Assembly (NCBI GenBank): GCA_004556345.1
Contig: SFHQ01000036.1
Coordinates: forward strand, 1-16,240
From: Clostridiales bacterium
GTDB taxonomy: Bacteria; Bacillota; Clostridia; Oscillospirales; Oscillospiraceae
Reading direction: 5' to 3'
DNA: 16,240 bases
Shown here in pieces: positions 14,742 through 16,240 of this stretch. The position numbers and the translations under genes are program-made. The notes beneath the pieces are model-generated. The model was given only the letters and a program-made list of their open reading frames with translations, was not told the origin of the DNA and did not search any database. Numbering within the stretch: the first letter of the stretch is position 1; every line of letters begins with the position of its first letter.

Positions 14742-15821
14742 ATGGAACGCGACACGACCATCAACACCATATCAATACGGCAGCTGGGGACCTTGCTGGT
14801 CCTGGCCCTGCTGCCTTTGGGGACGGAGGTCTTGCCCAGCCGGTTGTCTCAGGCCGGGGGCGCGGCGTGGCTGTGTCCGCTGGGGGCCGGAGGGCTGCTG
14901 TTGGCGCTGGTCGCGCTGTGGGGGCGCTGGATAACGCCGGGGGAGGACCTTTTGAAGACCTTGGAGCAGCAGAAGGGGCGGAAGATCTTGCGGGGCTTTG
15001 CGCTGGTTCTGCTGGCATGGGGGCTGTTTCTCACCGGGGCGCAAGGGGCGCGGATCGGGGAGCGGCTGGCGCAGTCCTTACGGGCGTCTCCGCTGCTGCT
15101 GACGGCGGCGGTGCTGGCGCTGGCCGGGTGGCTCGTTGCCAAGGGGCTGCCGGCCTTTGCGCGGACGGGGGAGATCTTTGGGCTGGCGGTGGGGGCAGGG
15201 TTTGTCCTCATTGTGCTGTTCGGCGTGTTTGGCGTGGCCTGGGACCGGGTGATCCTGTGGGACTGGGCCGCGTTGGAAGAAGTGCCCGGAGGGGCGCTGT
15301 CTGCCGCCGGGACGTTGGCGGCGGGGGGATATGCGCTGCTGCTCCTGGGGCAGGTGCGGCCAGAGGAGAAGCAGAAGCGGGTCCTGCGGCGAAAGCTGGG
15401 GGTCCTGTTTGGGAGCCTGGCGGTCGGGATGCTGCTGGTGGTGGGCCGGTTGGGGGCCGGGCTGACCGGGCAGATCGACCGGCCGTTCTTCCAGATGGTG
15501 TCCGGGCTGGGGTTTGAGGGGGCGTTTCAGCGGTTGGAGGAGCTGGCCTCGGCGCTGTGGGTGCTGGGGGATGTGGCGCTGCTGGGATTCCTTCTATTAT
15601 GTATGAGGAGACTGCTGGCCGGTCTGGCGGGCCGGGAGGAGAGCAGCGGGCTGGGGTGGATCGTGACCGGGGGGAGCTTTCTGCTGGCGCTGCCATTGGC
15701 CCATGGAAGGGGGATCGAGGTCCTCTCTATGGTACCGGTAGGGAACCTCGTTGCCATGGGGGTGATGAGCCTGGGTTTGGGGTGGAAAATGGCTTTTTCA
15801 AAAAAATCTGAAAAAACTTGA
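14742..15821 (+). CDS. gerAB: GerAB-family spore germination permease (B subunit)
   Basis: The B subunit is an APC-superfamily membrane protein thought to bind the germinant. The 359 residues, about the usual family length, form roughly ten membrane segments. The family block IDRPFFQMVSGLGFEG followed by FQRLEELASALWVLGDVA (about residues 245-280) is recognisable. The ATG lies 12 bases after the C-subunit stop, with GAGGGGGAAG as ribosome binding site. The last codons (FSKKSEKT) are made of A-runs that double as the phased A-tracts of the first rRNA promoter. The stop codon is only nine bases before that promoter's -35 box, and no terminator separates the two. Confidence 0.92.
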   Translation: MERDTTINTISIRQLGTLLVLALLPLGTEVLPSRLSQAGGAAWLCPLGAGGLLLALVALWGRWITPGEDLLKTLEQQKGRKILRGFALVLLAWGLFLTGAQGARIGERLAQSLRASPLLLTAAVLALAGWLVAKGLPAFARTGEIFGLAVGAGFVLIVLFGVFGVAWDRVILWDWAALEEVPGGALSAAGTLAAGGYALLLLGQVRPEEKQKRVLRRKLGVLFGSLAVGMLLVVGRLGAGLTGQIDRPFFQMVSGLGFEGAFQRLEELASALWVLGDVALLGFLLLCMRRLLAGLAGREESSGLGWIVTGGSFLLALPLAHGRGIEVLSMVPVGNLVAMGVMSLGLGWKMAFSKKSEKT

Positions 15822-15826
15822 AAAAA
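15800..15826 (+). promoter_or_regulatory. Phased A-tracts (UP-element-like) of rRNA promoter P1
   Basis: Runs of 7, 6 and 6 A begin at 15800, 15811 and 15821, 10-11 bases apart, and end four bases before the P1 -35 box. Helical phasing of A-tracts bends DNA, and AT-rich UP elements bind the RNA polymerase alpha subunit. The tracts lie within the last codons of the upstream ger permease gene. Confidence 0.7.
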
Positions 15827-15922
15827 GTGCTTGACATTTCCTCGCTGGGGTGGTATTCTATCAAAGCTGTCGCGAGACGCGGAAGCGATTTGAAAAACCG
15901 GTTGAAAAAACTTGAAAAAAGT
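15809..15922 (+). repeat. 20-nt direct repeat in front of both rRNA promoters
   Basis: The same 20 bases, TGAAAAAACTTGAAAAAAGT, occur at 15809-15828 and at 15903-15922, 94 bases apart, each upstream of a TTGACA. This suggests that the tandem promoters arose by duplication or are kept alike by recombination. Confidence 0.85.
15831..15859 (+). promoter_or_regulatory. rRNA promoter P1
   Basis: A perfect -35 TTGACA (15831-15836), a 17-base spacer and TATTCT (15854-15859) with an extended TGG upstream. The predicted start is near 15866, about 290 bases before the 16S sequence. Confidence 0.8.
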
Positions 15923-15930
15923 TTGAAAAA
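15892..15930 (+). promoter_or_regulatory. Phased A-tracts (UP-element-like) of rRNA promoter P2
   Basis: Four G-A(5-6) runs start at 15892, 15904, 15914 and 15925 (steps of 12, 10 and 11 bases) and end four bases before the P2 -35 box, the same distance as at P1. Confidence 0.7.
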
Positions 15931-15934
15931 CCTC

Positions 15935-15963
15935 TTGACAAACGCTAAGAGCTGTGCTAAGAT
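15935..15963 (+). promoter_or_regulatory. rRNA promoter P2
   Basis: TTGACA (15935-15940), a 17-base spacer and TAAGAT (15958-15963) with extended TGC. The predicted start is near 15970, about 185 bases before 16S. With P1 it forms the tandem arrangement typical of bacterial rRNA operons. Confidence 0.85.
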
Positions 15964-15969
15964 ATAGCT

Positions 15970-16154
15970 CACCCGCTGAGAAGTGGCGTGCACCTTGTAA
16001 ATTAAACAATGTAAGAGAAACACGAAGCACTAAAACGGACAATAAAGTTGTCCATGAAGCTTATAAGCTTTGTGGGGCAACGTTTTATTTCTTTGAAGCT
16101 AAGAGATTAGCTCGATAAATTGATTTAAGCAAGTTTGACTTGTTTAGATACCAT
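15970..16154 (+). other. rRNA leader with stem-loops and boxA-like site
   Basis: This is the transcribed leader between P2 and 16S. TAAAACG (16031-16037) can pair with CGTTTTA (16081-16087) around two inner hairpins: GGACAA/TTGTCC (16037-16042 and 16048-16053; the boundary G can belong to only one stem) and the perfect palindrome AAGCTTATAAGCTT (16057-16070). Directly after comes TTTCTTTGA (16088-16096), which resembles the boxA antitermination site bound by NusB/NusE. A hairpin of nine pairs (16126-16134 with 16138-16146, one G-U) lies just before 16S and may take part in processing. No open reading frame or tRNA is seen here. Confidence 0.65.

Positions 16155-16240
<86 letters not shown>

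Noticed and set aside
14414..15517. 367-codon plus-strand frame across the ger C and B genes
   Set aside because: Gly/Ala/Arg-rich out-of-frame shadow that bridges two well-supported genes.

Overview
The window comes from a spore-forming, low-molarity-of-novelty stretch of a GC-rich member of the Clostridia. A complete GerA-type germinant-receptor operon shows endospore formation. The 16S rRNA start at the right edge, the zapA/U32 neighbourhood, the clean Gram-positive ribosome binding sites and the GGG/CGG/GCG-rich codon use fit a gut Oscillospiraceae-like organism. That placement is an inference: only 86 bases of 16S are visible.

Layout, left to right. (1) The C-terminal part of a HipA/CtkA-like protein kinase runs in from the left edge. 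It is clearly more AT-rich than everything after it and ends at a hairpin shared with the next, convergent gene. (2) On the minus strand, pth (peptidyl-tRNA hydrolase) and mfd (transcription-repair coupling factor) form an operon with a strong sigma-A promoter. (3) A divergent promoter drives zapA and an overlapping U32-family gene with the architecture of rRNA/tRNA-hydroxylating enzymes. After an intergenic patch with two palindromes comes maf, then mreC, mreD and a class B penicillin-binding protein. This is a cell-elongation cluster with no mreB in it. (4) A separately controlled gene encodes a secreted, papain-fold C39-like protein. It has its own promoter, structured leader and terminator, and different codon use from its neighbours. 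(5) The germinant-receptor genes follow in the order A-C-B, behind a candidate sigma-G (forespore) promoter. (6) A ribosomal RNA operon starts ten bases after the last ger gene. It has two tandem promoters, each preceded by helically phased A-tracts, then a structured leader with a boxA-like site and the 16S 5' end.

How the genes work together: most of the window is housekeeping. It covers translation rescue and repair (pth, mfd), division and elongation (zapA, maf, mreCD, PBP2), and spore revival (ger) next to an rRNA operon. I did not find a convincing new multi-gene system. The parts most worth a second look are the rRNA promoter architecture that overlaps the end of a germination gene, the isolated C39-like secreted protein with its leader, the mreB-less mre cluster, and the AT-rich kinase at the left edge.
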